Source of the DNA: DASRFR01 sp035651455
GTDB lineage: Bacteria; Acidobacteriota; Terriglobia; Terriglobales; Acidobacteriaceae
Direction: 5' to 3'
Assembly: GCA_035651455.1 (NCBI GenBank)
Contig: DASRFR010000029.1
Span: 372,001 to 436,000 of the forward strand
Length of the DNA stretch: 64,000 bases
Below the pieces are notes generated by a model that saw nothing but the letters and a program-made list of their open reading frames with translations, made no database searches and was not told the DNA's origin. Position 1 is the stretch's first letter; every line of letters starts with the position of its first letter. Below, piece after piece: positions 16,784 through 26,895 of this stretch. The translations under genes were made by a program, and so were the position numbers.

Positions 16784-18540
16784 TAGTGCGCCTCCCGTGC
16801 ATAGACTGGCTCCGGCGCCGGGGTCGCTGCCGGACGCAGCACCTCCAAGGCCCGTACGCGGTCCGGCCACATGAACGCTAAAACTATGGCGAGCAGGCTG
16901 CACCCGAATGGGAGCGTGCCCCACATCAGACCTTCCCAGGGCGCGGGAATCGCGTCTGACATGATTTTGTGCGCGGGAGGGACATCTTCCTTCGCCCACA
17001 CCGTAATCAGCCCGCTGTCAAAAGTCTCCACCTGTCGCCATCCCGCAAATGCCACCAGCGGTTCATAGAACGGATCGTGGATGAAGATGAACTTCACGCC
17101 GTATCGATTCGCGTGATTCAACATGGCGCGCAACGATTCCATACCCGCTCTGCCGAAGAACTTCGCGTTGGTCAGCTGTGCAGCCCCATACTTCGTCATT
17201 TCCGGCAGCAGTCGGGCTGAGTTGTATTCGCCGTCAATGCTCTGGGCGTTCGCGTAGGTCGATACCCTTGGGAATGCATTGCCAAACCCCAATGTCAGGA
17301 AACGGAACTTGTCATGTCCGTCACGGTTCAGGAAATTGACGACTGGATCTACATCCAGATTATTCATCGTGCGGAATGGCGTGTAGTACATCCACGACAT
17401 TGGCAGGAGCAAGGTCGCAACCGCCAGCAGCCCAAGTACAACTGCCCCGGTTCTATGGAAGCGATCTACCAGGTCCGCCGCCAGTGCGCCCACAATGGGT
17501 AGCGCCATGATGCACGCCATGAGCGTGAATCGCTCGAAAGTAAGAATCTCGAAAGCGCGGCGCAGTAGCAGTCTTGGGATGGGGGTCGTACCGCCCAAGC
17601 CGAAGATGAAAGTTATCCAGAAAAAGATCAGGAGCGGGCGCAAGCGGCGAGTTGAGGCCCCGCGCATCACCACGAACGGCAAAGCTATCATCAGCGCGCC
17701 GTAGGGCACGATGAAGTAGTTCATGAAATTCGTCCAATCCAAAAGCAAGTTATTACGGCTTGCATGGGGAATCGGCGTCTGTTCGATCGGGTGCTTGAGG
17801 ATAGCGAGGAAATATGGCAGAAGTACGAGCCCGATTCCGACTGCAGACAGAACTGCATACACGGCCGCTCGCGAAATCACCACCGCACCGGCATGCTCCC
17901 CGTCTTCCTGGCGGTCGATCCATGCCAGCCAGACCACCGGCAGGGCAAACAGCACGGCGCCGAATAACAGAGTCACGTGGTGCACCGAGGCGGCGACAAA
18001 GGCCAGGATCAGGCCCTTCACCAGCGCCCGCATCCTGCCCCATCGGCACCACTCATACAGATAAGGTAGGGCGAGCACCCACAAGGGGGCGGCTAGAGTG
18101 GTGGGCAACTGGCCGGCGTTGTACACCAGGAAGGCTTCCGCGCCTACGAAAACGCTGAACAGCGCTGCGTAGCTGGCCGCGCGTTCGCTTACCCAGAGAC
18201 GCGCGAAACGGTAAATCGAAACCGGCAGGAGCACCGCGGCCGCCAACTGCACTAGCATGAAGCCCATGCTCAGTCCAAAAACGTACGACAGCATCGCGAT
18301 CCACTGGTGGCTCAGCGGTGGGTAGGTGGTCTGCGAGAATCCGGCAAACCATTTTTCATTCCAGGGGTCGAACCAGTGGTGCGCGTAGTGCGAAGCAAAA
18401 AAAATGTGGAAATTCGCGTCGTACGATGAATTGGTCGGTAGCTGTAAGAACAACAACGGCCCGTGCACAGCCAGCGCGATTAGGACAATTACCGCAAGTG
18501 GGATCGGCTTGCGTAGGTAGCTCGTATCCCTGATTTCCAC
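16783..18540 (-). CDS. large polytopic membrane protein, GT-C-like (PTPS-related) family
   Basis: About 585 residues with roughly eleven transmembrane helices and a soluble C-terminal part. Helices 1-2 bracket a loop with NSSYDANFHIFFASHYAHHWFD; the acidic-His pattern there resembles the first-loop catalytic region of GT-C lipid-linked sugar transferases and of the '6-pyruvoyl-tetrahydropterin synthase-related' membrane family. I chose the GTG at 18540 because GGGGAGG stands five bases before it; the GTG at 18615 has no ribosome site. First gene of the seven-gene minus-strand arm, so it probably polymerises or transfers the sugar that the cluster exports. Confidence 0.65.
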   Translation of the reverse strand: MEIRDTSYLRKPIPLAVIVLIALAVHGPLLFLQLPTNSSYDANFHIFFASHYAHHWFDPWNEKWFAGFSQTTYPPLSHQWIAMLSYVFGLSMGFMLVQLAAAVLLPVSIYRFARLWVSERAASYAALFSVFVGAEAFLVYNAGQLPTTLAAPLWVLALPYLYEWCRWGRMRALVKGLILAFVAASVHHVTLLFGAVLFALPVVWLAWIDRQEDGEHAGAVVISRAAVYAVLSAVGIGLVLLPYFLAILKHPIEQTPIPHASRNNLLLDWTNFMNYFIVPYGALMIALPFVVMRGASTRRLRPLLIFFWITFIFGLGGTTPIPRLLLRRAFEILTFERFTLMACIMALPIVGALAADLVDRFHRTGAVVLGLLAVATLLLPMSWMYYTPFRTMNNLDVDPVVNFLNRDGHDKFRFLTLGFGNAFPRVSTYANAQSIDGEYNSARLLPEMTKYGAAQLTNAKFFGRAGMESLRAMLNHANRYGVKFIFIHDPFYEPLVAFAGWRQVETFDSGLITVWAKEDVPPAHKIMSDAIPAPWEGLMWGTLPFGCSLLAIVLAFMWPDRVRALEVLRPAATPAPEPVYAREAH

Positions 18541-18759
18541 GGATGCCTCCCCAAAGTGAATCAATCGATAGCGTTTTTTGGATTCCAGTTCACGCTGGAT
18601 GGTTTGCTCCGGCACATGGATGTCTCAGGATGTTGCGTTCGGGTTGCCTGCGTTCCACAACCCAAGACCAACCGGTTGAAACATCAAGGCATCAGAGCAG
18701 GTGGGAATTGAGCGCTGAATTTGCCTCCGGCAATAAAACAGCCCTCCTCCGCTCCTGCC
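18541..18759. promoter_or_regulatory. divergent intergenic region of the glycan cluster
   Basis: This 219-base gap separates the two oppositely directed arms of the cluster, so it must carry promoters for both unless they are driven from elsewhere. I see no good -35/-10 pair and no -24/-12 element. The minus-strand ribosome site GGGGAGG lies at its left edge. No terminator-like hairpin is visible. Confidence 0.4.
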
Positions 18760-21700
18760 ATGAATGCTTTGGGAAAAAGATTCCGCCTGACGTTGTGCGG
18801 TTGTTTACTTGCCGCTATCGCTTCGGCCGCGGCGGGACAGACTTTCGAACTGAATCAGAACGGCCAGCCGGCCACTCCTCCGAAGAATAAAAAGCAAGGC
18901 CAGAAGAGCACTCAATCCTCCACGGGCGGCATGGGTTGGGGCAGCAGCATTGAGGTAGCGCGGCAATATCGGGCTGCCGAAGCCGCTTTGGAAAAGGGCG
19001 ACTACAACACTGCCATGACCTATGCTGAGCGCGCAGCCAAGGCCGCGCCCCAGAATACAGATTTCTGGTTCATGTATGGCTATGCCGCCCGGCTTGCAGG
19101 TCAGTACCAGACCTCCATCGACGCGTTCAAGCGCGGCCTCCAGAATCAGCCGAATTCCATCAATGGCCTCTCCGGCCTGGCGCAGACCTACGCCCGTATG
19201 GGTCGTACCGATGACGCCAAGCGCATGGTGATGCAGGTCATCGCGGCAAATCCCAAGAGCGCCAATGACCTGCAACTTGCGGGTGAGCTGTTCCTTACCA
19301 CCAACGATCCTCGCCGCGCAGTCGAATTCCTCCAGCGCGCTGACAATGTAAAAGGTTCGGCCCGGACTGAACTCCTGATCGCCCGCGCCTACATGCAGCT
19401 CAATCAGCCGGAACAGTCGAAGCAGTGGATGGAAAGAGCACGCAACCGCGCTCCTCACGATCCCGATGTCCTGCGTTCTCTTGCCGGCTATTACCGCGAC
19501 GCCAAGCAGTGGGACCAGGCAATCAACTCGCTTAAAGAGGCGGGCAACCGCCCGGAAGTTCTCGCCGAATTGGGCTACACCTATCAGCTGGCGGGAAGGA
19601 AGAAAGACGCGGCGGACGCCTATGCCCATGCAGCGAACGCCCGCCCCCGGGACATCAACTTCCAGTTGAGTGCGGCGCAGGCATTTGTCTCCGCAGACGA
19701 CGCTCGTGGTGCCAGCCAGTTTGCCGACCGTGCCGCATCTCTCGACCCCAATCACTACCGGTTACACGCGGTCCGAGGCGAGATCGACAACCTGAACAAC
19801 GATACCCAGGATGCCATCAAGGAATATCAACTCGCTTTAAGCAATCTTCCTCAGGGCGTGCCAGAAGGCGTTCTCTATCCCATTCAATTGCGCTTGAATC
19901 TTTATGATCTGTATCGCCAGACTGGTAACGACGCAGCCGGGCAGGAACAGGTCCAGACTGCACGGAACGCTATGCAGGGCATGGACTTCCAGGATCAGAA
20001 CCGTCCCGAGTTTCTTCGCCTGCGAGCTGCTGTGGAAAGCGCGGGCGGGCAGAACGATTTGGCCCAGAAGGACCTGAAAGAGGCTCTGTCGCTCGATCCC
20101 CACAATGTCAATATCACCCTGAATTACGCCAATCTTTTCTGGAAGATGGACCAGAAACAAGAGTCGGTGAAGATGTTTAACCGCGCTCTCCAACTGGATC
20201 CCAACAACTCATCCGCGTTGTCGTCGCTCGGATACCTCTCGCGGGATCTGGGCGATCATGCCGCCGCTGAAAAGTATTTCACTCGACTCGCCACGATTTA
20301 CCCCAACAACTACGTTCCGTTTCTTGCTCTTGGAGACATGTATGGCGGTATGAAGGACTTTGGCAAAGCCCAGGCCAGCTATGAGCGGGCTCACAAACTC
20401 GCCCCGGATAACGCATTGGTTATCGCCGGTGGAATCAACTCCGGCATCGAATCCCACCAACTGCCGGTCGCGAAAACCTGGATCGATCGCGCCACGCCGG
20501 CGCAGTTGCAAAACCCGCAGGTTATGCGCGAGCACGAGCGCTATCTCACTTTCACCGGAAAGTACGCGGAATCCGCAGACCTAGGTTACAAGGTGCTGGA
20601 GAAATTGCCCCGCGATCGTGAGGCTGCTGACTATCTGGCGTACGACCTCCTTTACCTCGGCCGCTACGATGATGCCAGGGCGTTGGTCGCGAAGTACGAA
20701 CCGATACTCCCGGACGATCGCGACATGCCACTGGTGGCCGGCTATGTTCACGTGCACGACGGTATGCTTGCAGAGGCCGTACAGGACTTTACGCGCGCTT
20801 TGCAGCGCGATCCGACGATGGCGACCGGCTACATGAACCGCGGCTACGTTTATAACGACATGCTGCAAGGCGTAAAGGCTGAGGCTGATTTCCAGAAGGC
20901 CATTCAGATCAATCCCAATTACGGCGAAGCCCACCTCGGCCTGGCTTACGCGTATTTGCAGACCCGCCACGCCAAGGGCGCCTTGCGTGAAGCGAATATA
21001 GCGGAAAGGTTGCTGGGCGAATCAGCTACAACCCACCTGGCGCGTGCCGAAGCGTATCGCCAGCAGGTGCTGCTGAACGACGCCGTTAAGGAGTACCAGG
21101 CGGCCCTGCGGTACCAGCCGTCCGACATCCGTACTTATCTGGCCCTGGGCGACGCTCAATATCGCTTGCATCGCTACAACGACGCGCTGCAGACCGCGAA
21201 TGCAGCCCTGAAACTTGCTCCGGAGGAGCCTCTGATCTACGCCCAGATGGCGCACTCTTACGCCATGCTGCGCGAGCGCGACAATGCCATGAGGGCCATC
21301 AATGCCGCCGAGCGCACTGGCGGAGACTCCGATACCGTGCTTCTATCAACCGGCGACGCGCTCCTCATTATGGGCGACCGGCGGGCCGCGATGGATCGCT
21401 TTGCGCGCGCCCTCGATGTCGTCGGCGGAGACCAGGTCGCTACCCGACTGGCCATTGCCCGCGTTTTCGTTCGCGAGGGAAGATGGGAAGATGCCCGCCA
21501 GCAGGTCGCCTTGGGCTTAGCCGAGGCCCGTATCGACCGTACCCAGGACATCACTCCGGATGATCTTCTGCAGGCCGGCGACATATTCATGCAAACGCAT
21601 GAATTCGATCTCGCCAGGAAATACTTCGAGCGAGCTCAGTCGGAAGGTGCGGATCCCGACGTAGTAGCCGTGGACATGGCAAACTCCTACCTCGCCCAGG

Positions 21701-22989
21701 GCCAAACCTCGAATGCCGAAGCTCAACTCGCGAGCCTCGGCAAGGAACCGGAGAATCAACAGAACTATGACTACGTCGTGGCCATGGCCAACGTGTACCG
21801 GCAAAAGCAGGACAATGCGCACGCCCTCGCCATGTATGCGCACGCTACAGAAATGAATTCCACCGATGAAGCTGCCCAGCAGGCGGAGTTTGACATTGCG
21901 GGCGCCGAGGGACGTCACATCACTGATAACGTCAGCATGGGATCCAACGTTTCTTTGTCGCCCATCTTCGAAGATATCAACATTTATCAGCTTGACGCCC
22001 GGATCTTTGGCCAACTGACGTCCACCGGGGTGGCGATTCCGGGAGGCACACTGCCTTCTTCCTTGCTGCCCCCTCCGCGCTCATCGTACGAAAGCCTGGG
22101 AGCAGCGCACTTTAAAGGCAAGGTTTCCGGGTTCCCAGCGATTACCGGCTTTGTGGAAGAGCGTAATGCCCGCGGCACCATTTCGATCCCCAGCACGCTC
22201 TTCATTCAGGACCGGAACACCTACGACACTATCCTCAATGGCGCTATCAACCCGGTCGTGCATTTGGGCTCAAGCACCATCACACTTACGCCTGGCCTGG
22301 AGTTCACGATTCGCCGCGATACGCTGGCTCCTCGCGACATGAACCAGGACATCTTCCGGCAATTCCTATATGTCAATACAAGTTCGATCGCGAACTGGGT
22401 TTCCTTCTTCGGCCAGTTCATTCGCGAAGCTGGGCCGTTTACCGATCAGAACTTGCACTCGCGCGATCTATCCGCCCTCACCGAATTCACGGTCGGACGC
22501 CCCTGGGGGAGGACCTCATTACTCACTGGCTACGGGGTTCGCGACATTATCTTCCGTCCGCTCGTCGCTGAGTACTACACGACCAGCGCCTACGCCGGGC
22601 TGCAACACAAGTTTGGCTCCGGACTCACGGTGGCCGGCCTCGCTGAATACATCCGCTCCTGGCGCGTGCAAGGCGCGGTTTGGGCCAACGCCGAAGCTCT
22701 CCGTCCCGGTGCCCGCTTCAACTATCAGCCCAATAGCCGCTGGAGTGTGCAAGGTTCTTTTCTTTGGTCCAAGGGACAAGGATTTCACGCTTACGACAAC
22801 GTTCAGAACGAAATTACCGTCTCATACGTGAAAGGAATTCGCGGTACTTTGAACGATGGAGTAGAAACTACCCCGGTTTCCTATCCCTTGCGTTTCAGTG
22901 TGGGGCTGGCGCAGCAGACGTTCTATGACTTTCCCGGGAGTCGTGGCACGAGCACGTTCCGTCCCATCGTTCGCTTGACGTTGTTTTAG
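18760..22989 (+). CDS. giant TPR protein with C-terminal outer-membrane beta-barrel
   Basis: A 1409-residue exported protein from the ATG at 18760 (signal peptide to about residue 26, ending SAAAGQ); the frame is open from a TTG at 18721 with no better ribosome site. Residues 50 to about 1040 are tandem 34-residue TPR repeats. From about residue 1050 the sequence turns beta-rich and ends in a run of alternating strands with a terminal Phe (FRPIVRLTLF), the signature of an outer-membrane barrel. The architecture matches BcsC, PgaA and AlgK/AlgE-type polysaccharide exporters, where the TPR part guides the polymer to the barrel. It leads the plus-strand arm. Confidence 0.78.
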   Translation: MNALGKRFRLTLCGCLLAAIASAAAGQTFELNQNGQPATPPKNKKQGQKSTQSSTGGMGWGSSIEVARQYRAAEAALEKGDYNTAMTYAERAAKAAPQNTDFWFMYGYAARLAGQYQTSIDAFKRGLQNQPNSINGLSGLAQTYARMGRTDDAKRMVMQVIAANPKSANDLQLAGELFLTTNDPRRAVEFLQRADNVKGSARTELLIARAYMQLNQPEQSKQWMERARNRAPHDPDVLRSLAGYYRDAKQWDQAINSLKEAGNRPEVLAELGYTYQLAGRKKDAADAYAHAANARPRDINFQLSAAQAFVSADDARGASQFADRAASLDPNHYRLHAVRGEIDNLNNDTQDAIKEYQLALSNLPQGVPEGVLYPIQLRLNLYDLYRQTGNDAAGQEQVQTARNAMQGMDFQDQNRPEFLRLRAAVESAGGQNDLAQKDLKEALSLDPHNVNITLNYANLFWKMDQKQESVKMFNRALQLDPNNSSALSSLGYLSRDLGDHAAAEKYFTRLATIYPNNYVPFLALGDMYGGMKDFGKAQASYERAHKLAPDNALVIAGGINSGIESHQLPVAKTWIDRATPAQLQNPQVMREHERYLTFTGKYAESADLGYKVLEKLPRDREAADYLAYDLLYLGRYDDARALVAKYEPILPDDRDMPLVAGYVHVHDGMLAEAVQDFTRALQRDPTMATGYMNRGYVYNDMLQGVKAEADFQKAIQINPNYGEAHLGLAYAYLQTRHAKGALREANIAERLLGESATTHLARAEAYRQQVLLNDAVKEYQAALRYQPSDIRTYLALGDAQYRLHRYNDALQTANAALKLAPEEPLIYAQMAHSYAMLRERDNAMRAINAAERTGGDSDTVLLSTGDALLIMGDRRAAMDRFARALDVVGGDQVATRLAIARVFVREGRWEDARQQVALGLAEARIDRTQDITPDDLLQAGDIFMQTHEFDLARKYFERAQSEGADPDVVAVDMANSYLAQGQTSNAEAQLASLGKEPENQQNYDYVVAMANVYRQKQDNAHALAMYAHATEMNSTDEAAQQAEFDIAGAEGRHITDNVSMGSNVSLSPIFEDINIYQLDARIFGQLTSTGVAIPGGTLPSSLLPPPRSSYESLGAAHFKGKVSGFPAITGFVEERNARGTISIPSTLFIQDRNTYDTILNGAINPVVHLGSSTITLTPGLEFTIRRDTLAPRDMNQDIFRQFLYVNTSSIANWVSFFGQFIREAGPFTDQNLHSRDLSALTEFTVGRPWGRTSLLTGYGVRDIIFRPLVAEYYTTSAYAGLQHKFGSGLTVAGLAEYIRSWRVQGAVWANAEALRPGARFNYQPNSRWSVQGSFLWSKGQGFHAYDNVQNEITVSYVKGIRGTLNDGVETTPVSYPLRFSVGLAQQTFYDFPGSRGTSTFRPIVRLTLF

Positions 22990-23034
22990 ATGAGTGTATG
23001 TGGGCAACACAGTTTCTCCGCTGAATGAGGTTTT

Positions 23035-25173
23035 TTGGCGCGCCCCGCCGCCGTAGTTGGACTAAACCCAATGGCCTCCCTTAGTGAGTTTCGAGACGAA
23101 ACCTCTCCCGCAACCCAGGATGGAAACGGCGAGGTGACCACCACCGAGCTCCCCAACATCCGCGCCGCACAGGCCGGCGCCGACGGTTCGCTTGCCGCCT
23201 CCACGATCGGCTCCTCGAAGGTTCTGCGGGCCCGTCTGCTCAGCGGCAGCATGATTATGCTCATCAGCTCCGCGCTGGTGGGCGGCATCAACCTTGTCTA
23301 CAACATTCTGATAGCCCGCTTGCTAGGCGCTGTGCAGTTCGGACACGCCGCTGCGGTCTACACCATGCTGATGTTGCTCTCCTCGGTGACATTGGCGTTC
23401 CAGCTGGTTTGCTCCAAGTTCATCGCCCAAAGTCAGACCATTGAGGAAAAGGCTGGAATTTATGCTGCTCTCCACCGCCGTTCCTGGCAGATCGGCATTG
23501 TGGTTGGATCCGCTTTGGTGTGGGCAAGCGTTCCCATCTCCCACTACCTGAATCTGCCAAAACCAATCTATATCGTCCTCCTCGGTGTCGGAACCGCGCT
23601 CTATGTGCCCCTTGGTGTGCGCCGCGGTTTACTGCAGGGGATGTACGAATTCCGGCGTCTTGCCGAAAATTTCGTCGTGGAAGTCCTGGTGAAGCTGGTT
23701 TTCGCCATTGCCTTGCTGGCCATGGGCTTCGGCGTGACCGGCGTGATCGCAGCTGTCGCCATTTCACTGGGTGTCTCTTATTTGCTTGCGGTTCCCGCAA
23801 AAGCTTTGCGCATTGCGGTGAAGGCGCATTTACCCACCTCTTTCTGGGAAGGCATGCAGGCGACCGTCTTCTTCATCGGACAGGTCATCATCAACAATGT
23901 TGACATTGTCCTGGTTAAGCACTTTTTTGACCCGGCCAGGGCCGGACTTTACGCCGCCATCGCATTAGTCGGCCGGGTTGTGTACATGCTTTCCTGGTCA
24001 ATTGTGAGCAGCATGTTTCCGGTGTCGGCGGGCGCGCGTAGTGACGAGCGTGGCGGAAAGCTGGTTTTGAGCACTGCCTTCCTCATGGTTTCTGGTCTTA
24101 CCGGCGCGTTTCTCTTCTGCCTGTGGCTTGCCCCGAATTCCATCTGGAAGGTGTTGTTGGGCAACGGATTCCCGCCGCTTGGAGGACGCAGCCCTTATAC
24201 GTCCCTTCTCCTCCTTTATGCGGGGGCTACCGGCGTGTACTCGCTCGCGGTTGTCTTGATGACCTACGAGATGTCGCGCAAGCTGGTGAATTTAGCTTGG
24301 ACGCAATTGTGCGTCAGCGGCGCCGTGGTACTTGGTATCTACATGTTCCACGGCAACCTGCACCAGGTCATCATGGTCCAAATGGTGCTGATGCTGGGAT
24401 TGCTGGTGGTTGTGGCCGCGCCTTTGATGAAGTCTCAGGCCCAGGCTCCAGTCCGGCTCGCACTCGGCCACATGAAATTGCTGCGCCAGGTCTCGGAAGA
24501 GGAGGTCCTCTCCGAATTCCTCAAGAACGAGTTCTACGAGAAGCAGTTTGAGCGATATCACGACAAGCTGGCTGATGTCGTCTACCGTCCTAACCTGCAA
24601 CACGACCGGGAAAACGATCTGCGCCGCGCCCTTCTCTTCCGCCGTCGTGGCAAGATGTGGCGTGAGCTTCCCTCGGACACGCAATGGTGGGAAGTGGAGC
24701 TGAGTCCCGCCGACTTTTCTCGCATCCGCGTCTTTCCGCGGGCGCAATGGCGAGGCGTGGCGAAGGGAAACTTTGGCTTGCTGAACGTAGTCGAACGCCT
24801 TCGAGAACGCATTCAGGATGCCAGCGAAGCCAGCGGATTCTATGCGAAAATCGCCTCGCTCAGCGCCAAACTTCCAGGGATATCCACCCCCAGCTCAATT
24901 CTTCTGATCGGCGTCAACCGCTCCGGGCCTTTTACCATCATCGAAGGAAATCACCGGCTCGCGGCCGCCATGCTGGTGTCTCCGGACCTCGCGTTGTCGC
25001 GTTTTCGCTTCCTGGTCGGCTTCTCTCCCCATATGACCGAGTGCTGCTGGTATCAGACCGACATTTCCACCCTCTGGCGCTACGGCAAGAATCGCGTTAA
25101 GTACATGCGTCATGATCAGGATGAAGCCATCGAACGCATGTTGGCCGGAACCGAACAGTCCGAAGCGATCTAG
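23035..25173 (+). CDS. Wzx/MATE-like polysaccharide flippase fused to a ParB/Srx-like domain
   Basis: A 712-residue protein from a TTG at 23035 (GAGG a few bases upstream); an ATG at 23071 is the alternative. After about 60 polar residues come 12 or so transmembrane helices typical of the MVF/Wzx flippases (GGINLVYNILIARLLGAVQFG). From about residue 490 a soluble cytoplasmic domain of roughly 220 residues follows. It contains IIEGNHRLAAAML around residues 635-647, matching the GxHR motif of the ParB/sulfiredoxin fold, some members of which phosphorylate small molecules. The stretch begins 45 bases after the TPR gene. This fusion is unusual. Confidence 0.75.
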   Translation: MARPAAVVGLNPMASLSEFRDETSPATQDGNGEVTTTELPNIRAAQAGADGSLAASTIGSSKVLRARLLSGSMIMLISSALVGGINLVYNILIARLLGAVQFGHAAAVYTMLMLLSSVTLAFQLVCSKFIAQSQTIEEKAGIYAALHRRSWQIGIVVGSALVWASVPISHYLNLPKPIYIVLLGVGTALYVPLGVRRGLLQGMYEFRRLAENFVVEVLVKLVFAIALLAMGFGVTGVIAAVAISLGVSYLLAVPAKALRIAVKAHLPTSFWEGMQATVFFIGQVIINNVDIVLVKHFFDPARAGLYAAIALVGRVVYMLSWSIVSSMFPVSAGARSDERGGKLVLSTAFLMVSGLTGAFLFCLWLAPNSIWKVLLGNGFPPLGGRSPYTSLLLLYAGATGVYSLAVVLMTYEMSRKLVNLAWTQLCVSGAVVLGIYMFHGNLHQVIMVQMVLMLGLLVVVAAPLMKSQAQAPVRLALGHMKLLRQVSEEEVLSEFLKNEFYEKQFERYHDKLADVVYRPNLQHDRENDLRRALLFRRRGKMWRELPSDTQWWEVELSPADFSRIRVFPRAQWRGVAKGNFGLLNVVERLRERIQDASEASGFYAKIASLSAKLPGISTPSSILLIGVNRSGPFTIIEGNHRLAAAMLVSPDLALSRFRFLVGFSPHMTECCWYQTDISTLWRYGKNRVKYMRHDQDEAIERMLAGTEQSEAI

Positions 25174-25316
25174 ATTTGTGCTCCCCTGCGTGCGCTTCGC
25201 CGAGGTCGGTTGCTCTGCTCGCATAAACATTCCTGATTCCTTCCATAAATAGTTTCAATTTCCGCGAACCTTCCCCAGTCGGTACAGTGATGCAAATTCG
25301 AAGTGGGGAGAACACC

Positions 25317-26741
25317 ATGTCCGGACACAAGAGCTCTGTGGGTTGGCTAAGTATCCCGGCGTTGCTTCTGGCCTGCGCCCCGGCAGGATGGGCCCAAGGA
25401 GCACCGGGCGGAGCCGATAGTGTTGCGACGCAGATTGCGCAGCTTCAGCAACAGGTGACCGACGCCAAGAGTTCCGCGGACAACGGCTGGATGCTCATGT
25501 GCGCAGCCCTGGTGCTGATGATGACTGGCCCCGGTCTTGCACTCTTCTACGGCGGCCTGGTGAGAAAGAAAAACGTTCTCAGCACCATGATGCAGAGCTT
25601 CGCCATGATGGCCATCATCACCGTGCTGTGGGCATTGTTCGGTTACAGCCTGTCATTTGGCAACGGGAGTGTGATCGGCGATTTACACGCCGCATTTCTG
25701 CGCGGTGTCAGCGCACAGCCCAATCCCGCCTACGCGCCTACCATTCCCCAGCAAACGTTCATGATCTACCAGTTGATGTTCGCCATCATCACGCCCGCGC
25801 TGATCACCGGTGCTTTCGCTGAGCGCATGAAGTTCGGCGCGATGGCGTTATTCATGGTCTTGTGGTCGGTTTTGGTGTACGACCCTATGGCTCATATGGT
25901 CTGGGGCCAGGGAGGCCTGTTGAACGCTGCCTTGGGCGGCCGTTTCCCCACGCTCGACTTTGCCGGCGGAACCGTGGTGCACGTGACCTCCGGGGTTTCT
26001 GCGCTGGTATGCGCTCTTTATCTCGGCCACCGCGTTGGATATCCCAAGGAACCGATGCCCGCACACAGTGTAGTGCTCAGCTTTATCGGGGCCTGCATGT
26101 TGTGGGTGGGATGGTTCGGCTTCAATGCCGGCAGTGCGCTCTCCTCCGGGAGCTTGGCCACAAGCGCCTTCGTTGCAACCCATCTGGGGGCCGCGGCCGC
26201 GGTTGTGGGATGGGGCGGAGCGGAGTGGCTGCGGCACGGGAGAGTCAGCGCTCTGGGCGCGATCTCCGGTTCGGTTGCCGGACTTGTGGCGATTACTCCA
26301 GCCGCTGGCTTTGTCGGCCCCATGCCCGCGCTGGCAATTGGACTGATTGCAGGCGTGGTGTGCTATCACATGGTGGCGACGGTCAAGGTGCGCTTCGGCT
26401 ATGACGACTCGCTCGATGCCTTTGGTGTTCACGGAGCGGGCGGTACACTGGGCGCGATCCTCACCGGCGTGTTTGCCTCCAGCGCCATAAATCCAATCTT
26501 CAAGAATTCGCACGGAGCTACGCTCGCATCCGGCCTTCTCGAAGGGAATGCCCATCAACTTGCCAACCAATTTGTCGGCATCGGCGTAGCTTGGGCGCTT
26601 GCGATCGTGGGCACATTGGTGGCTCTGAAGATCGTGGACGCCACCGTCGGACTGCGCGTGGAGGAAGGACACGAGATCCAGGGTCTTGACCTTTCCCAGC
26701 ACGGAGAAGAAGGTTATTGCTGGGACGTTCCGGCCGCATGA
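25317..26741 (+). CDS. amt: ammonium transporter
   Basis: A 474-residue Amt channel for ammonium uptake. A signal-peptide-like segment (LSIPALLLACAPAGWAQ) and about 30 polar residues precede eleven transmembrane helices. The two pore histidines are visible in GGTVVHVTSG and FGVHGAGGTLG, and the YGGLVRKKN turn after TM1 is typical. The ATG at 25317 has GGGGAG six bases before it, so the in-frame start at 25287 is not used. No glnK partner is adjacent. A strong terminator follows, so it is a single-gene transcript. I looked for a sigma-54 promoter and did not find a correctly spaced one. Confidence 0.93.
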   Translation: MSGHKSSVGWLSIPALLLACAPAGWAQGAPGGADSVATQIAQLQQQVTDAKSSADNGWMLMCAALVLMMTGPGLALFYGGLVRKKNVLSTMMQSFAMMAIITVLWALFGYSLSFGNGSVIGDLHAAFLRGVSAQPNPAYAPTIPQQTFMIYQLMFAIITPALITGAFAERMKFGAMALFMVLWSVLVYDPMAHMVWGQGGLLNAALGGRFPTLDFAGGTVVHVTSGVSALVCALYLGHRVGYPKEPMPAHSVVLSFIGACMLWVGWFGFNAGSALSSGSLATSAFVATHLGAAAAVVGWGGAEWLRHGRVSALGAISGSVAGLVAITPAAGFVGPMPALAIGLIAGVVCYHMVATVKVRFGYDDSLDAFGVHGAGGTLGAILTGVFASSAINPIFKNSHGATLASGLLEGNAHQLANQFVGIGVAWALAIVGTLVALKIVDATVGLRVEEGHEIQGLDLSQHGEEGYCWDVPAA

Positions 26742-26779
26742 TCCCGAGTTTTCGCTTTTACGACCAACGTGAGCGCATT

Positions 26780-26823
26780 TGCCGCAGCAGTGGGAAAAGG
26801 GCCTGTTGCTGCGGCATTTTTTT
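26780..26823 (+). terminator. Rho-independent terminator of amt
   Basis: A perfect 10-bp stem (TGCCGCAGCA at 26780-26789 and TGCTGCGGCA at 26807-26816) is followed directly by seven T residues. It ends the amt transcript 39 bases after the stop codon and insulates the lpt/rpoN genes. Confidence 0.9.
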
Positions 26824-26895
26824 CGCTGTGCTTTGGGTTCATGTCGTTTCGCAAGGTCTGACTGCCCGCCTGCCGCATCCAGTAGACTAAAGCTG

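Noticed and set aside
25174..25316. sigma-54-like element before amt
   Set aside because: GG and GC are nine bases apart, not ten; sigma-54 spacing is strict.
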